From the NCBI RefSeq assembly GCF_000011085.1, contig NC_006396.1, positions 1,550,001 through 1,614,000 on the forward strand: a stretch of 64,000 nt of DNA. The letters are read 5' to 3'. Below are positions 55,098-63,958 of the stretch, piece by piece. The notes beneath the pieces are model-generated. The model saw only the letters and a list, made by a program, of their open reading frames with translations, searched no databases and was not told where the DNA came from. Each line of letters opens with the position of its first letter. Position 1 is the stretch's first letter. The position numbers and the translations under genes are program-made. The stretch is from Haloarcula marismortui ATCC 43049. Lineage in GTDB: Archaea; Halobacteriota; Halobacteria; Halobacteriales; Haloarculaceae.

Positions 55098-55463
55098 ATG
55101 GATGACGACGGGGCCGCACAGGACGATGCGGCCGCTACGGGTAATACGTTCACTGAGGAGTACGAACTGGCGACGGACGCCGACGTGATTCAGGTCGAAG
55201 ACGACCCCGACGGTGACGCCGCCGACGAGGAGGGCGCAGTCGCCGGCTCCTTTGCTCCGGATCTTGAGGTGACACCCGACGCGCCAAAGCCCGAAAATGT
55301 GATTTTCGTTGCGCTGGGAGTCTGCATCGCGATTCTCGCGCTCGGGCGGATGTTCCTTGGGGCGGAGATGTACACGCCGTCTACACTCGGCGGCGTGGTC
55401 CTGTCCGTTGCGCTCGGCACCGCAGTTCTGTACGGGTTCTTCGTCCGGACGAGCGACGTGTGA
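55098..55463 (+). CDS. two-helix membrane protein of unknown function
   Basis: 121 residues. About 65 acidic N-terminal residues are followed by two membrane helices (NVIFVALGVCIAILALGRMFLG and GGVVLSVALGTAVLYGFFV). The acidic head should face the cytoplasm. No motif. It lies between metG (45 bases) and the NfeD gene (72 bases) and may be co-transcribed with them. A haloarchaea-specific type by general character; function unknown. Confidence 0.65.
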   Translation: MDDDGAAQDDAAATGNTFTEEYELATDADVIQVEDDPDGDAADEEGAVAGSFAPDLEVTPDAPKPENVIFVALGVCIAILALGRMFLGAEMYTPSTLGGVVLSVALGTAVLYGFFVRTSDV

Positions 55464-55535
55464 GGCTGTACCGATGACGGAAGCGGTGCGCTCTCCACCC
55501 CGACACTTAATCCTGCTCCGACACTAAGTCCGTGC

Positions 55536-56132
55536 ATGGTAAACCCGCTGGCGACGGTTGCCCCACTGCAGGCCGAACCACTGTTAGGTATGTCGCTCTC
55601 CATCCTGCTGTTTCTGGCCGGCGCGGGCCTCATCGTGGGCGAAGCGCTCGCTCCCGGGACCCACTTTTTCGTGCTCGGCGTGGCCCTGCTGACGGCGGGG
55701 CTAGTCGGGCTGTTCATCCCTGCAAGCCTGGGTATCCTCGCGCCACTCATCCTTACTGTCGTCGTGCTTGCAACGACAGCGGTCACGCTCTGGGGATATC
55801 GAAAGCTCGATTTCGCTGCGCCGGGCCGCGGCCAGACGCTCAGTTCTGACTCGCTTACGGGCCAGTTCGGAACCGTTACCGAGCGCGTGACCCGGAGCGA
55901 CGGCGAGGTCAAACTGGAAGACGGCGGGTTCAATCCGTACTATCAGGCTCGCAGTTCCGGCGACCCCATCGAAGAGGGAGCGGAGGTCATCGTCATCGAC
56001 CCCGGCGGTGGGAACGTTCTGGAAGTCGAAGCGGTTGAGTCGGGTGCTGATGAAATCGACCGCGCGCTCGAACGTGACCGAAACCGGAGCGATGCGGACA
56101 CTGAACCAGAACGAGAGTCCGAGCGGGCGTAG
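55536..56132 (+). CDS. NfeD-family membrane protein
   Basis: 198 residues. Four membrane helices near the N terminus (LLGMSLSILLFLAGAGLIVGE; APLILTVVVLATTAVTLWGY) precede a soluble beta-barrel domain at about residues 105-165 (GQFGTVTERVTRSDGEVKLEDG; GAEVIVIDPGGGNVLEV), the OB-like fold of NfeD proteins. NfeD and SPFH (stomatin) genes are paired in many microbes and act on membrane microdomains. The SPFH gene follows 72 bases downstream. Confidence 0.88.
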   Translation: MVNPLATVAPLQAEPLLGMSLSILLFLAGAGLIVGEALAPGTHFFVLGVALLTAGLVGLFIPASLGILAPLILTVVVLATTAVTLWGYRKLDFAAPGRGQTLSSDSLTGQFGTVTERVTRSDGEVKLEDGGFNPYYQARSSGDPIEEGAEVIVIDPGGGNVLEVEAVESGADEIDRALERDRNRSDADTEPERESERA

Positions 56133-56203
56133 GTGTGTAATTCGGTAGTTTGTGACAGGGACACCGAAGCCTTTTCTTTGCGCGCTCCGGAGTTCTCATT
56201 GTC

Positions 56204-57394
56204 ATGTTCCCCGCGACAGCACCGCTGCAAGGTCTGGGAGGACTCGTCGGTTTCGTTACCGTCATCTTCCTCCTGATCGCCATCGCGCTGGTGTATTCCA
56301 GCGTCGTGATCATCCGCCCGTACCAGAAAGGTGCCTACACGGTCCTCGGTACCTATCGCGGCGTCCTCGACCAGGGGATTCATTTCATCTATCCCTTCGT
56401 CTCCGACGTGACGCGGTTCGATATGCGTACCCAGACGCTTGACGTGCCGCGGCAGGAGGCTATCACCCGCGACAACTCGCCGGTGACCGCCGACGCCGTC
56501 GTCTACATCAAGGTGATGGACCCGAAGAAGGCGTTCCTTGAAGTCGACAACTACGAGCGTGCCGTCTCCAACCTCGCCCAGACGACCCTCCGTGCCGTGC
56601 TGGGTGACATGGAACTGGACGACACGCTGAACAAGCGGGGCGAAATCAACGCCCGCATCCGGAAAGAGCTCGACGAACCCACCGACGAGTGGGGTGTCCG
56701 CGTCGAGAGCGTCGAGGTCCGCGAGGTCAACCCGTCCAAGGACGTCCAGCAGGCCATGGAGCAACAGACCTCCGCCGAGCGGAAACGCCGTGCCATGATT
56801 CTGGAAGCCCAGGGTGAACGGCGCTCCGCCATCGAGACGGCGGAAGGTGACAAGCAATCGAACATCATCCGCGCACAGGGTGAAAAGCAGAGCCAGATTC
56901 TGGAAGCCCAGGGTGACGCAATCTCGACCGTCCTGCGTGCGAAATCCGCCGAATCGATGGGTGAACGCGCCGTTATCGACAAAGGAATGGAGACGCTCGC
57001 CGAGATCGGGCAGGGCGAGTCGACGAAGTTCATCCTCCCGCAGGAGCTCACCTCGCTGGTGGGCCGCTACGGCAAGCACCTCCAGGGGTCGGACGTCAAG
57101 GAGAACGGCCACTCGCTGGAAGCGCTTGACTTCGACGACGAGACCCGCGAAATGCTCGGTCTGGACGACATTGAGAAGATTCTCGGACAGATCGATGAGG
57201 AAGCTGAGGTCGATGTCGAGGCGATGGAAGAGGAGGCCCAGAAAATCAAACAGGGGCAGGACAGTGGTCTCGACAACGCTGACGACGTCATCGAAGAGAT
57301 GGACGCCGAGATAGACGACGACCCGGGCACGACTGACGTGGCCGGCGGTCCGGACGACACGACGCGAACGTCGGAAGTCGACAAGGACAATTAA
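56204..57394 (+). CDS. SPFH/Band 7 (stomatin-like) protein
   Basis: 396 residues. One N-terminal membrane helix (residues about 15-35, LVGFVTVIFLLIAIALVYS) anchors the SPFH domain (IIRPYQKGAYTVLGTYRGVLDQGIHF, DVPRQEAITRDNSPVTADA). A long coiled-coil region follows (residues about 190-270, rich in Ala/Glu/Lys/Arg/Gln), then an acidic tail of about 100 residues that is more extensive than in bacterial stomatins. It should form large rings at the membrane, with its NfeD partner upstream. Role in haloarchaea unknown. Confidence 0.92.
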   Translation: MFPATAPLQGLGGLVGFVTVIFLLIAIALVYSSVVIIRPYQKGAYTVLGTYRGVLDQGIHFIYPFVSDVTRFDMRTQTLDVPRQEAITRDNSPVTADAVVYIKVMDPKKAFLEVDNYERAVSNLAQTTLRAVLGDMELDDTLNKRGEINARIRKELDEPTDEWGVRVESVEVREVNPSKDVQQAMEQQTSAERKRRAMILEAQGERRSAIETAEGDKQSNIIRAQGEKQSQILEAQGDAISTVLRAKSAESMGERAVIDKGMETLAEIGQGESTKFILPQELTSLVGRYGKHLQGSDVKENGHSLEALDFDDETREMLGLDDIEKILGQIDEEAEVDVEAMEEEAQKIKQGQDSGLDNADDVIEEMDAEIDDDPGTTDVAGGPDDTTRTSEVDKDN

Positions 57395-57444
57395 CTGAGA
57401 ATCAGGCGAAGACGTTTTATTACCAACCCACCTTTTCGGTAGCA

Positions 57445-58050
57445 ATGACACGTGAGGGCGACGTGGACGAGGACAAGCGAGCGACGCTCCGTCGCTTTGC
57501 CGCCCTCGGTGCAGCGAGCCCGTTTGCCCGCTTCGGCGACAGCGGGAGCGAGAGCGATGCACCCGATGCCATCGCCGGGTACGTCTCGGCACACCCCGGA
57601 ACGCACTTCTCGAAGCTTCGTGACGACCTCAAACTCGGGACCGGTGAGGCCCAGCACCACCTCCACCGACTGGAAAACGAGGCCGTTGTCACGTCACAGA
57701 AAGACGGCGACTACCGACGGTACTTCCCGGCCGACCAGTTCTCCGAGTTCGAACAGGTGGCGCTTGGTTACCTGCGGCGCTCGACGGCCCGCGGGATGCT
57801 CGTCACGCTCCTCCGCCGCCCGGACGTGACGGCGTCGGAACTGGCAAGCGAACTTGATGTTTCACGACCGACAGTGAGCAACTACGCCGCTGACCTGGAG
57901 TCAGCCGGGCTCCTGTCAAGAGAAAACGGGTACGCAGTTACTGAGCCAGAGACAGTGCTGACGCTGCTTATTCGGTATGCCGACTCGTTCGGTGACGATG
58001 TTGCCGCGCTGGCCGGCGAGGCCGATTCGCTGCTGCGATACGACCCGTGA
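57445..58050 (+). CDS. regulator with two winged-helix domains
   Basis: 201 residues. Two winged helices in tandem: residues about 42-95 (APDAIAGYVSAHPGTHFSKL, LKLGTGEAQHHLHRLENEAVV) and 125-185 (TLLRRPDVTASELASELDVSRPTVSNYAADLESAGLLS). This tandem arrangement recalls TrmB-like or membrane-protease regulators in haloarchaea. A TTTTATTA box 28 bases before the ATG gives a leaderless transcript. It lies downstream of the SPFH gene but has its own promoter. Targets unknown. Confidence 0.8.
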   Translation: MTREGDVDEDKRATLRRFAALGAASPFARFGDSGSESDAPDAIAGYVSAHPGTHFSKLRDDLKLGTGEAQHHLHRLENEAVVTSQKDGDYRRYFPADQFSEFEQVALGYLRRSTARGMLVTLLRRPDVTASELASELDVSRPTVSNYAADLESAGLLSRENGYAVTEPETVLTLLIRYADSFGDDVAALAGEADSLLRYDP

Positions 58051-58101
58051 CGCTTGCGCCGGTGATCGCTCGCTATTGGTCCACTTGGGTCTGTGTCGCC
58101 G

Positions 58102-59982
58102 TTACATTTCTTTGTCGACACCGGTGATTTCAAACCTGGCACCACCCGATTCGCTGTCGGTCACACTGACATCCCAGCCGTGGACGGCGGCGATATCGGC
58201 CACGATTGCGAGGCCGAAGCCGGTGCCTTCAGATGCGGTCGAGTAGCCCGCTTCGAACACTGTGTTTCGTTCGTCTTCGGGGATGCCGGGACCGTCATCA
58301 GCGACGTAGAAGCCGCTTGCGTCGTCGATATCTCCGAGAGTGACCGTTACCCCGCCACCGTTCTCGACAGCCTCGCCGGACTGTCCCGGCTGCCCCATCT
58401 GGCCATGCTCCATGCTGTCTTGCTGCACCTGAGAGGGCGAAGATTCTGACCCGTGTGCCACGCAGTTCCGAAACAGGTTCGAAAACAGGCGCTGCAACCG
58501 GCCGGGGTCAGCAAGAACGACGCTGTCGGTATCAGTCTCTAGAGCCGCACTCTCCGTCTCCATAGTCTCCCAGCACGCAGTCGCGGCGGTCCGTAGGTTG
58601 ACGGGCTCGGTAGTCGTTGCCTCGCGTCCCTCTCGTGCCAGCGTCAGGATATCGTCAATGAGCGTCTGCATCCGCTCGTGAGCGGCATCGATACTGTCGA
58701 GGTGGTCGTTGGCCACGTCCTGCTGGGCCAGTTCCAGGTGCCCCTGTGCGACTGTCAGTGGTCCCTGCAGGTCGTGGCTGACGACACTGGCGAAGGAGTC
58801 CAGCCGCTCGTTCTGAACGCGGAGCCTGCGTTCACGCTCCTTCTGTTCGGTGATGTCCTGAATGAACCCCCGAACGGTCGGCTTCTCCGCGCCCTCGACG
58901 CGTTTGCCGCGGGTCCGGACCCACCGGTGGTTTCCTCTGGCGGTGATGAGCCTGACCTCGAGGTCGTACGGATCTCCATCATTGAGGGCCGCGTCGACGG
59001 CGTCCGAAACTGTCTCTCTGTCCTCTGGATGGTAGAACGACAGCCCGTCCTCGACTGTCGGGTCAAAGTCGTCGTCGACCTCGTGGATGCGGCGGGTACC
59101 CGCTGTCCAGGTCGACATTCCGCTCTCGTCGTACTCCCAAGCGCCGAGGGCGCCGAGTTCCTCCGCCTCGGCGAAGAAATCCCGTAACTGGGCAAGGTTC
59201 TGTTCGTGCTCAATGCGCTCCGTAACGTCCTGACAGTGTGAGAAGATGGTGACAACATCGCCCGAATCGTCGGTAACGAGGCGGTTGTGCCACTCGACCA
59301 CGATGCGCTCGCCGTCTTTCCGGACGTTCTCATTGACGCTGTGGTAGCCGCCACTGGCCTCGCTGAGAGCGGACGTAACCGCATCGACATCGTCGTAGCT
59401 CTCCGAGCTCACGAATGTCTCCCACGTTTCCCCGAGCAGTTCCGTTTCGGTGTAGCCGAATATCTCTGTGAGAGTTTCGTTGACGCGGACGATCTCGAAG
59501 TCCTGATTATATTCGACGAACCCGAGCGGCGACTGGTCGATAAACAGCGAGAGCCGGTCTTTACTCGCTTCGAGGGCGCGCTGTGACCGGTACTGTTTGA
59601 CGGCGTTGACGATTCGGTTCGAAAGAAGGGCGTAGTGGCTGGTGTCGGGCGCTTTCTGTAGATAGTCAGTGACACCTGCGGAGATAGCATCACTGGCGAC
59701 AGCTTCGCTACCACGGCCTGTGTACAGGATAAACGGGAGGTCAGGATAGTCTTCGCGGACAGATTCGAGGAAGTCGATACCGTTCTGGCCGGGCATTTCG
59801 TAGTCAGAAACGATACAGTCGACTGCTGCCGTTTCAAGCAGACGCAAGCCCTTTCGGGCACTCGTTGCGATCTCGATATCGAACGCAACCCGCTCTCGCT
59901 TGAGGAACGCCGCTGTCGTCTCTGCGTACTGCCGGTCGTCGTCGACGTGAAGCACCCGGATGGCGGAACCAGCCTCGCCCAT
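58102..59982 (-). CDS. hybrid sensor histidine kinase with receiver and PAS domains
   Basis: 626 residues, soluble. A receiver domain (1-125, phospho-acceptor Asp60, VLHVDDDRQYA) comes first, then PAS domains at about 138-258 and 265-380, then a histidine kinase core with His403 (SVVSHDLQGPLT), N-box NLFRNCVAHGS (Asn506) and a final G-box near GTGFGLAIVADIAAVHGW. Residues about 514-541 insert a Gln/Ser/Met-rich linker between the N and G boxes, in contrast to usual kinases. Receiver-first hybrids are common in haloarchaea and transmit to unknown targets. No dedicated response regulator is adjacent. Confidence 0.9.
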   Translation of the reverse strand: MGEAGSAIRVLHVDDDRQYAETTAAFLKRERVAFDIEIATSARKGLRLLETAAVDCIVSDYEMPGQNGIDFLESVREDYPDLPFILYTGRGSEAVASDAISAGVTDYLQKAPDTSHYALLSNRIVNAVKQYRSQRALEASKDRLSLFIDQSPLGFVEYNQDFEIVRVNETLTEIFGYTETELLGETWETFVSSESYDDVDAVTSALSEASGGYHSVNENVRKDGERIVVEWHNRLVTDDSGDVVTIFSHCQDVTERIEHEQNLAQLRDFFAEAEELGALGAWEYDESGMSTWTAGTRRIHEVDDDFDPTVEDGLSFYHPEDRETVSDAVDAALNDGDPYDLEVRLITARGNHRWVRTRGKRVEGAEKPTVRGFIQDITEQKERERRLRVQNERLDSFASVVSHDLQGPLTVAQGHLELAQQDVANDHLDSIDAAHERMQTLIDDILTLAREGREATTTEPVNLRTAATACWETMETESAALETDTDSVVLADPGRLQRLFSNLFRNCVAHGSESSPSQVQQDSMEHGQMGQPGQSGEAVENGGGVTVTLGDIDDASGFYVADDGPGIPEDERNTVFEAGYSTASEGTGFGLAIVADIAAVHGWDVSVTDSESGGARFEITGVDKEM

Positions 59983-60181
59983 TGATGCGATTGACTATGG
60001 CCTCAACGGTTATCAATATAGACATTCGGTTTTTCCAATATATCCTGAAAAATCAACGTGAAGGGGCTGAAACGAAGAGTGAGCGACGACACCGACTGTT
60101 CTCTACGTAGCCCTACATCACGGGCCCGTGGGGACGGTCAGGTGGGAGTCCCGATATATCCGCGTCGGAGTCAGCGCCGGT

Positions 60182-60424
60182 TCAGGCCTCGACCATCCAT
60201 GTCGTCGAGGAAGAGTAGCCCCACTTCTCGACGGCCAGATCGTGGTCGCCGTCGGCGATGGCGGTCATGTTCGTGCCTACTTCTTTGGCCGAAAGGCCGA
60301 GTTCGTCGCCGATGAGTCGCGATTTGAAATACGTCTGGTCGTCAGCATTGGAACGGAGATACTCCAGAATACGTCGCTGCTTGTCCGAGAGCGGACTGTT
60401 GGGGGTTTGTGCGGTGGCGCTCAT
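60182..60424 (-). CDS. 80-residue winged-helix-like protein
   Basis: 80 residues. PLSDKQRRILEYLRSNADDQ starts a helix-turn-helix-like region, and LGLSAKEVGTNMTAIADGDHDL could be the recognition part; SSTTWMVEA ends a wing strand. The size fits small haloarchaeal DNA-binding proteins. It lies between the hybrid kinase and the TRAM gene with divergent orientation from the latter. Function unknown. Confidence 0.65.
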   Translation of the reverse strand: MSATAQTPNSPLSDKQRRILEYLRSNADDQTYFKSRLIGDELGLSAKEVGTNMTAIADGDHDLAVEKWGYSSSTTWMVEA

Positions 60425-60662
60425 TGTACAGTTATCAACAGTACCGAGACACCCTTATTGGATTTGGTACAGACGGTTAACGGCCCGCCATCTGGCGGTT
60501 TTCCCTCACTCGAAGCGGGGATACTGCCGCGAGTTGGGCCACGCGGAGCCCGGTTGGTACAGGCGGGAAACACCATCGCTGCCCGTCGTCGCCTCGCAGT
60601 TTGAACGACAGCGATCGCTCGCTCCGGCAGTTCTTTAATAATGGGCCGTTTTGTGGCCGAAC

Positions 60663-60668
60663 GGAGGT
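60663..60668 (+). promoter_or_regulatory. Shine-Dalgarno deciding the TRAM gene start
   Basis: GGAGGT lies 8 bases before a TTG at 60677. This is a full match to the ribosome site. It selects the TTG over an ATG at 60641. Confidence 0.65.
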
Positions 60669-60676
60669 CTATCACA

Positions 60677-61075
60677 TTGGAAATCTCGGATCAACTGCTG
60701 TGTCTGTTCAGTGCCGATATCCGCGACGAGGGGGACCGGTACGTCGTGGAGGTCCCGCGTCGAGAGGTCGAGACCGGCGCAGTCGACTCAGGCAGTACCT
60801 ATCGCGTTGCGCTCATCTCCGCAGATGAGGAGACAGAGACGGGCGAGGAGACGGTGTCAGACACGCCGCCGGACCAGCCACAGCCGCCGGTCGAACCGGG
60901 TGAGACGCGCTACGTCGAGATCGAAGACATCGGGAAGCAGGGTGACGGCATCGCTCGGGTCGAGCGCGGCTACGTCATTATTGTCCCAGGAGCCGAAATC
61001 GACGAACGAGTCAAGATCGAAGTCACAGAGGTCAAGTCGAACTTCGCGGTCGGCGAAATCATCGACGACGTGTGA
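60677..61075 (+). CDS. TRAM-domain protein
   Basis: 132 residues from the TTG at 60677. The usual ATG at 60641 lies too near the TATA box (TTTAATA, 60634-60640) and without SD; the TTG has a perfect GGAGGT in front, and MEISDQLLCLFSADI would match the family start. The C-terminal half is a TRAM domain (TRYVEIEDIGKQGDGIARVERG; VPGAEIDERVKIEVTEV), an RNA-binding fold found in tRNA-modification and ribosome proteins. The first half has a small beta domain (YVVEVPRREVETG) and an acidic/Pro-rich linker. It may act as an RNA chaperone or translation-linked factor. Confidence 0.78.
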   Translation: MEISDQLLCLFSADIRDEGDRYVVEVPRREVETGAVDSGSTYRVALISADEETETGEETVSDTPPDQPQPPVEPGETRYVEIEDIGKQGDGIARVERGYVIIVPGAEIDERVKIEVTEVKSNFAVGEIIDDV

Positions 61076-61077
61076 CG

Positions 61078-61812
61078 CTACTCATAGGGACTGCCGTCGG
61101 GGCGCTTTGCCCCTTCAGAGTCGTGGACGACGACCTGTCCGGCTGATGGGTCGACAGGTCGATAGGTGTCGCGGACGCCGATTGCTTCCGTCAGTTCTCG
61201 AACGGCGCGTTCTTTGAGCGCTGCAGCCAACTCCTCGGCGTCGGCTCTGGAGATATCCCGGCCGAGCCCCTCACACTCGTGGGCCCGAACGACTCCTTCC
61301 TCGTCGACAGCTTCACCCATCGGCTGGCTCGTCCCACCGAGCGCGACGCTGAAGGGGTAAGTCTGACAGATGAGCGGGCGGTCGCCGTGGACCGTGCAGG
61401 CACCCGTACCGTCATCGCCCTCAGCGTAGAATGTGCAGTCGCCGCAGTCGTCGGTCTGGAGCGCCCACTCGAAGGTCTCTCCTTCGGGGCCCTCAGGGCC
61501 GTCGGCCAGTCCGTACGGCATCGGCCGAGCGACATCGCGGAAGTCGTACTCCCCGGCCGCCTGTAGCTGCCGAATCTCGTCAGGAAACACCGTCGCAGTG
61601 TGGGGTTCGGCATCGGTTTCGGCCGAGTCAGCGTTCTCGTCGGGCGCATCGACGGCCTCGTCAGCACTCTCTCCGCCTTCGCCACACGCCGACTCGGCCT
61701 TGCAGCAGGCCCCACAGCGGGTGCATTCGAACCCGATAGTCTCGATTGCGTCGGCCAGTTCCGACTCCTCAAGGGCACGGGCCCGTTCGAGTTCGGTTTC
61801 CAGAGAGTCCAC
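61078..61812 (-). CDS. YkgJ-family cysteine cluster protein
   Basis: 244 residues. Two cysteine groups frame the protein: FECTRCGACC near residue 28-37 and, later, DDCGDCTFY with CTVHGDRPLICQTYPF. These CxxCxxCC and CxxC patterns bind iron-sulfur or zinc. Between them is a Glu/Asp-rich insertion of about 40 residues, and FPDEIRQLQAAGEYDFRD follows. The family is widespread, with no proven function. It is convergent with the TRAM gene, two bases from its stop. Confidence 0.85.
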   Translation of the reverse strand: MDSLETELERARALEESELADAIETIGFECTRCGACCKAESACGEGGESADEAVDAPDENADSAETDAEPHTATVFPDEIRQLQAAGEYDFRDVARPMPYGLADGPEGPEGETFEWALQTDDCGDCTFYAEGDDGTGACTVHGDRPLICQTYPFSVALGGTSQPMGEAVDEEGVVRAHECEGLGRDISRADAEELAAALKERAVRELTEAIGVRDTYRPVDPSAGQVVVHDSEGAKRPDGSPYE

Positions 61813-61845
61813 AGCCCTGATAGCAGGCGGATGGGCAAAAAGGCG

Positions 61846-62631
61846 TCACTCCGCCAGATTCGGTGCGGCCCGCTCGCTGTCCCATGAAATAGCGCCCTCG
61901 ACAGCCAGTTTTTCAAGATGGGTCAGCACTGTCCCACGGGCCAAATCGCGCACGCCGGTGAGGTCCTTCTCGTAGGCGGCCTCAAGGATTTCATCCAGCG
62001 TGGCGGCCCCGTCGTGGACAGCGTCCCGAACACGCCGCTCGCGCGCCAGTCGGTGATCGATGAGGCGCGCACAGGTCTCCCGCGGCGTCTCGATACGCGG
62101 GCCATGGCCCGGTAACAGCACGTCGGGGTTTCTGGCGTGGAGTCGCCGCAGTGACGCGAGATAGGCCCGAACGTCGCCCTCGGGTGCGCCGACGACGACG
62201 GTACCCTCAGCAACGGCGAGGTCACCGGAGACAACGGCTCCATCCGTGGCGAAGGCGACGTGTTCCGGCGCGTGCCCCGGTGTATCGATGACAGTCACTG
62301 GGCCGGCACCGGTCGGAATCGTCGTCCCGCCGCTGAACAGTCTATCCGGGGTAATGCCGGTCGCGGCTTCGAACGCGCTCGCCCGACCGCGGCGCGCCCA
62401 GACCGTCGCGCCTGTCTCTCTGGCGTAGTGTGCAACAGCACCAGCGTGGTCAGGGTGGTGGTGCGTGAGTGCAATGTGAGCGAGGGAACGGTCGCTGAGA
62501 AGCGAATCGAGCGCATCCCCGGCGTCCGGAGGGTCCACAAGAAGAGCGGCCTCATCGCCGCAAACGTATGCTGCCGTGCTGCCGGTCGGTGCCCGTGTCG
62601 GGACGGACACGTCGGCCCGGTGCCAGTCCAT
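61846..62631 (-). CDS. metallo-beta-lactamase fold hydrolase
   Basis: 261 residues. The metal motif THHHPDHAG supplies HxHxDH (His57, His59, Asp61, His62). GHAPEHVAF and LLPGHGPRI give the remaining ligands, and DLAVAEG the bridging Asp. The last 70 residues (from about 190) resemble the winged-helix tail of LACTB2-like proteins (ETCARLIDHRLARERRVRD). It may be a nuclease or a thioester or glyoxalase-type hydrolase. It follows an HTH gene in the same direction by about 10 bases, so they may be co-expressed. Confidence 0.85.
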   Translation of the reverse strand: MDWHRADVSVPTRAPTGSTAAYVCGDEAALLVDPPDAGDALDSLLSDRSLAHIALTHHHPDHAGAVAHYARETGATVWARRGRASAFEAATGITPDRLFSGGTTIPTGAGPVTVIDTPGHAPEHVAFATDGAVVSGDLAVAEGTVVVGAPEGDVRAYLASLRRLHARNPDVLLPGHGPRIETPRETCARLIDHRLARERRVRDAVHDGAATLDEILEAAYEKDLTGVRDLARGTVLTHLEKLAVEGAISWDSERAAPNLAE

Positions 62632-62640
62632 GCCGATGGG

Positions 62641-62910
62641 TCAGACCGTGAGGAAATAAACCTGTTTGCGTGCGTCGGTGAAACTGTACCGCGAATCGAC
62701 CAGACCGGACTCCTCCAGCCGGTTCAGTGCATATCTGACAGTGCGGTCCGGGAGCAGTGAGCTCTCGGCTAAGTCGCCCTGTGACAACGGGGCATCGTCT
62801 TCCAGTACCTTCGCGACGAGCTTCGCGCTCGGCGGGAGTTCACGCAGGGTGTCGCGGAACTCCTCGTCAGTGAAAGGTGCTGGTGCAGCGTTTTCAGTTA
62901 ATGCGCTCAT
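62641..62910 (-). CDS. small winged-helix regulator (MarR-like)
   Basis: 89 residues. ELPPSAKLVAKVLEDDAPLSQ starts a winged helix and SLLPDRTVRYALNRLEESGLVDS is the recognition helix, with a short wing at YSFTDARKQVYF. There is a TATA-like GTTTTACC about 27 bases before the ATG on the minus strand. It is probably the first gene of a two-gene unit with the MBL hydrolase. Ligand unknown. Confidence 0.8.
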   Translation of the reverse strand: MSALTENAAPAPFTDEEFRDTLRELPPSAKLVAKVLEDDAPLSQGDLAESSLLPDRTVRYALNRLEESGLVDSRYSFTDARKQVYFLTV

Positions 62911-63160
62911 AGTAGCTGATATTCAAGACTTACTGGTAAAACTTGGCTATATGCATGACCAAACAATACAGATTCTATGAATTGTTTAATGTGTCCTTAT
63001 ACATGGCCGTCATCGTGTGGTTTTCGTCTCTATCACGAAGTCACGCCCAGACCTATCAGGGCAGCAAGCGTGACCGGAGTCGGTCTGGTAGGGAAAACAG
63101 TCCGACCGACGAAAGGGGATTCCAGTATCGTTTTATCCCCCGCGGGGTGAGCAATAGACC

Positions 63161-63865
63161 GTGAAAGGGCAGGAGTGGTATCAGGCCGACACCGTGGCCG
63201 AAGAGTACGAGGCCAAGCGGTTCTCCCGTGGCGGGCGGCTGATCGACCGACGTGAGAAACAGGCCGTCCTCAATGCAATCGGCCCTGTGGCCGATAAGGA
63301 CGTGTTAGAGGTAGCTTGCGGGACTGGACGGTTCACTGTGATGCTGGCCGAGCGCGGCGCGAACATCACCGGGCTGGACATCTCAGGACCGATGCTCCAG
63401 CAGGGCCGTGAGAAGGCACAGGCGACTGGTGTCGACGACCGCGTCGAGTTCATGCGGGGCGACGCCGCCCGGCTCCCGTTCCCGGACGACCATTTCGACA
63501 CCGTGTTTGCGATGCGCTTTTTCCATCTGGCGGACACGCCGGCGGCGTTTCTCGCGGAGATGCGCCGCGTCTCGAAGGAACAGGTCTTCTTCGATACGTT
63601 CAACCGGTTTTCGACCCGGTCGATATACAACTGGGCGCTCCCGATGGGGTCGCGGCTCTATTCGCGCTGGGAAATCGACCGGCTGTTAGACGGAGCCGGA
63701 CTAGAACTGACTGACGCGAACCACGACTGGCTGCTTCCGTACGGCTTCTACCGGAAGATTCCGAACGAACTGGCCGCCTCGTTCCGGTCGCTCGATACGG
63801 CGCTTGGCGGCACGCCACTTGGCGAAAAGCTGGCCTCAGTGTCGTACTGGAACACTCACGTCTAG
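63161..63865 (+). CDS. SAM-dependent methyltransferase
   Basis: 234 residues from the GTG, about 27 bases after a GTTTTATCC TATA-like element, so leaderless. SAM motif I is DVLEVACGTGRFTVML and the next strand ITGLDISGPMLQQGRE; DAARLPFPDDHFDTVFAMRFFH is the usual acidic loop of a UbiE-like enzyme. C-terminal RLYSRWEIDRLLDGAGLELTD closes the fold. The substrate may be a quinone, lipid or glycan. It precedes a glycosyltransferase start by about 90 bases, which hints at a cell-surface or lipid pathway. Confidence 0.88.
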   Translation: MKGQEWYQADTVAEEYEAKRFSRGGRLIDRREKQAVLNAIGPVADKDVLEVACGTGRFTVMLAERGANITGLDISGPMLQQGREKAQATGVDDRVEFMRGDAARLPFPDDHFDTVFAMRFFHLADTPAAFLAEMRRVSKEQVFFDTFNRFSTRSIYNWALPMGSRLYSRWEIDRLLDGAGLELTDANHDWLLPYGFYRKIPNELAASFRSLDTALGGTPLGEKLASVSYWNTHV

Positions 63866-63958
63866 CGTGGCGCTGTTCGAACGACCCGTTTCTTGTATCG
63901 GAACGTCGCCGTCCGTCTCCCGCGACTTTTAAGCGCCTTCGCCGTCCTACCCAGAGGT

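Noticed and set aside
60119..60130. Palindrome CACGGGCCCGTG
   Set aside because: It is a GC palindrome in a GC-rich genome, is not next to a promoter or start, and has no second copy nearby.
60425..60640. tRNA-like or RNA gene in the gap before the TRAM gene
   Set aside because: I looked for a T-arm consensus and acceptor pairing and did not find either. The region seems to be spacer plus promoter.
62943..63164. 73-codon ORF between the winged-helix gene and methyltransferase
   Set aside because: It overlaps the methyltransferase TATA box, has mixed composition, and no domain or membrane topology that makes sense.
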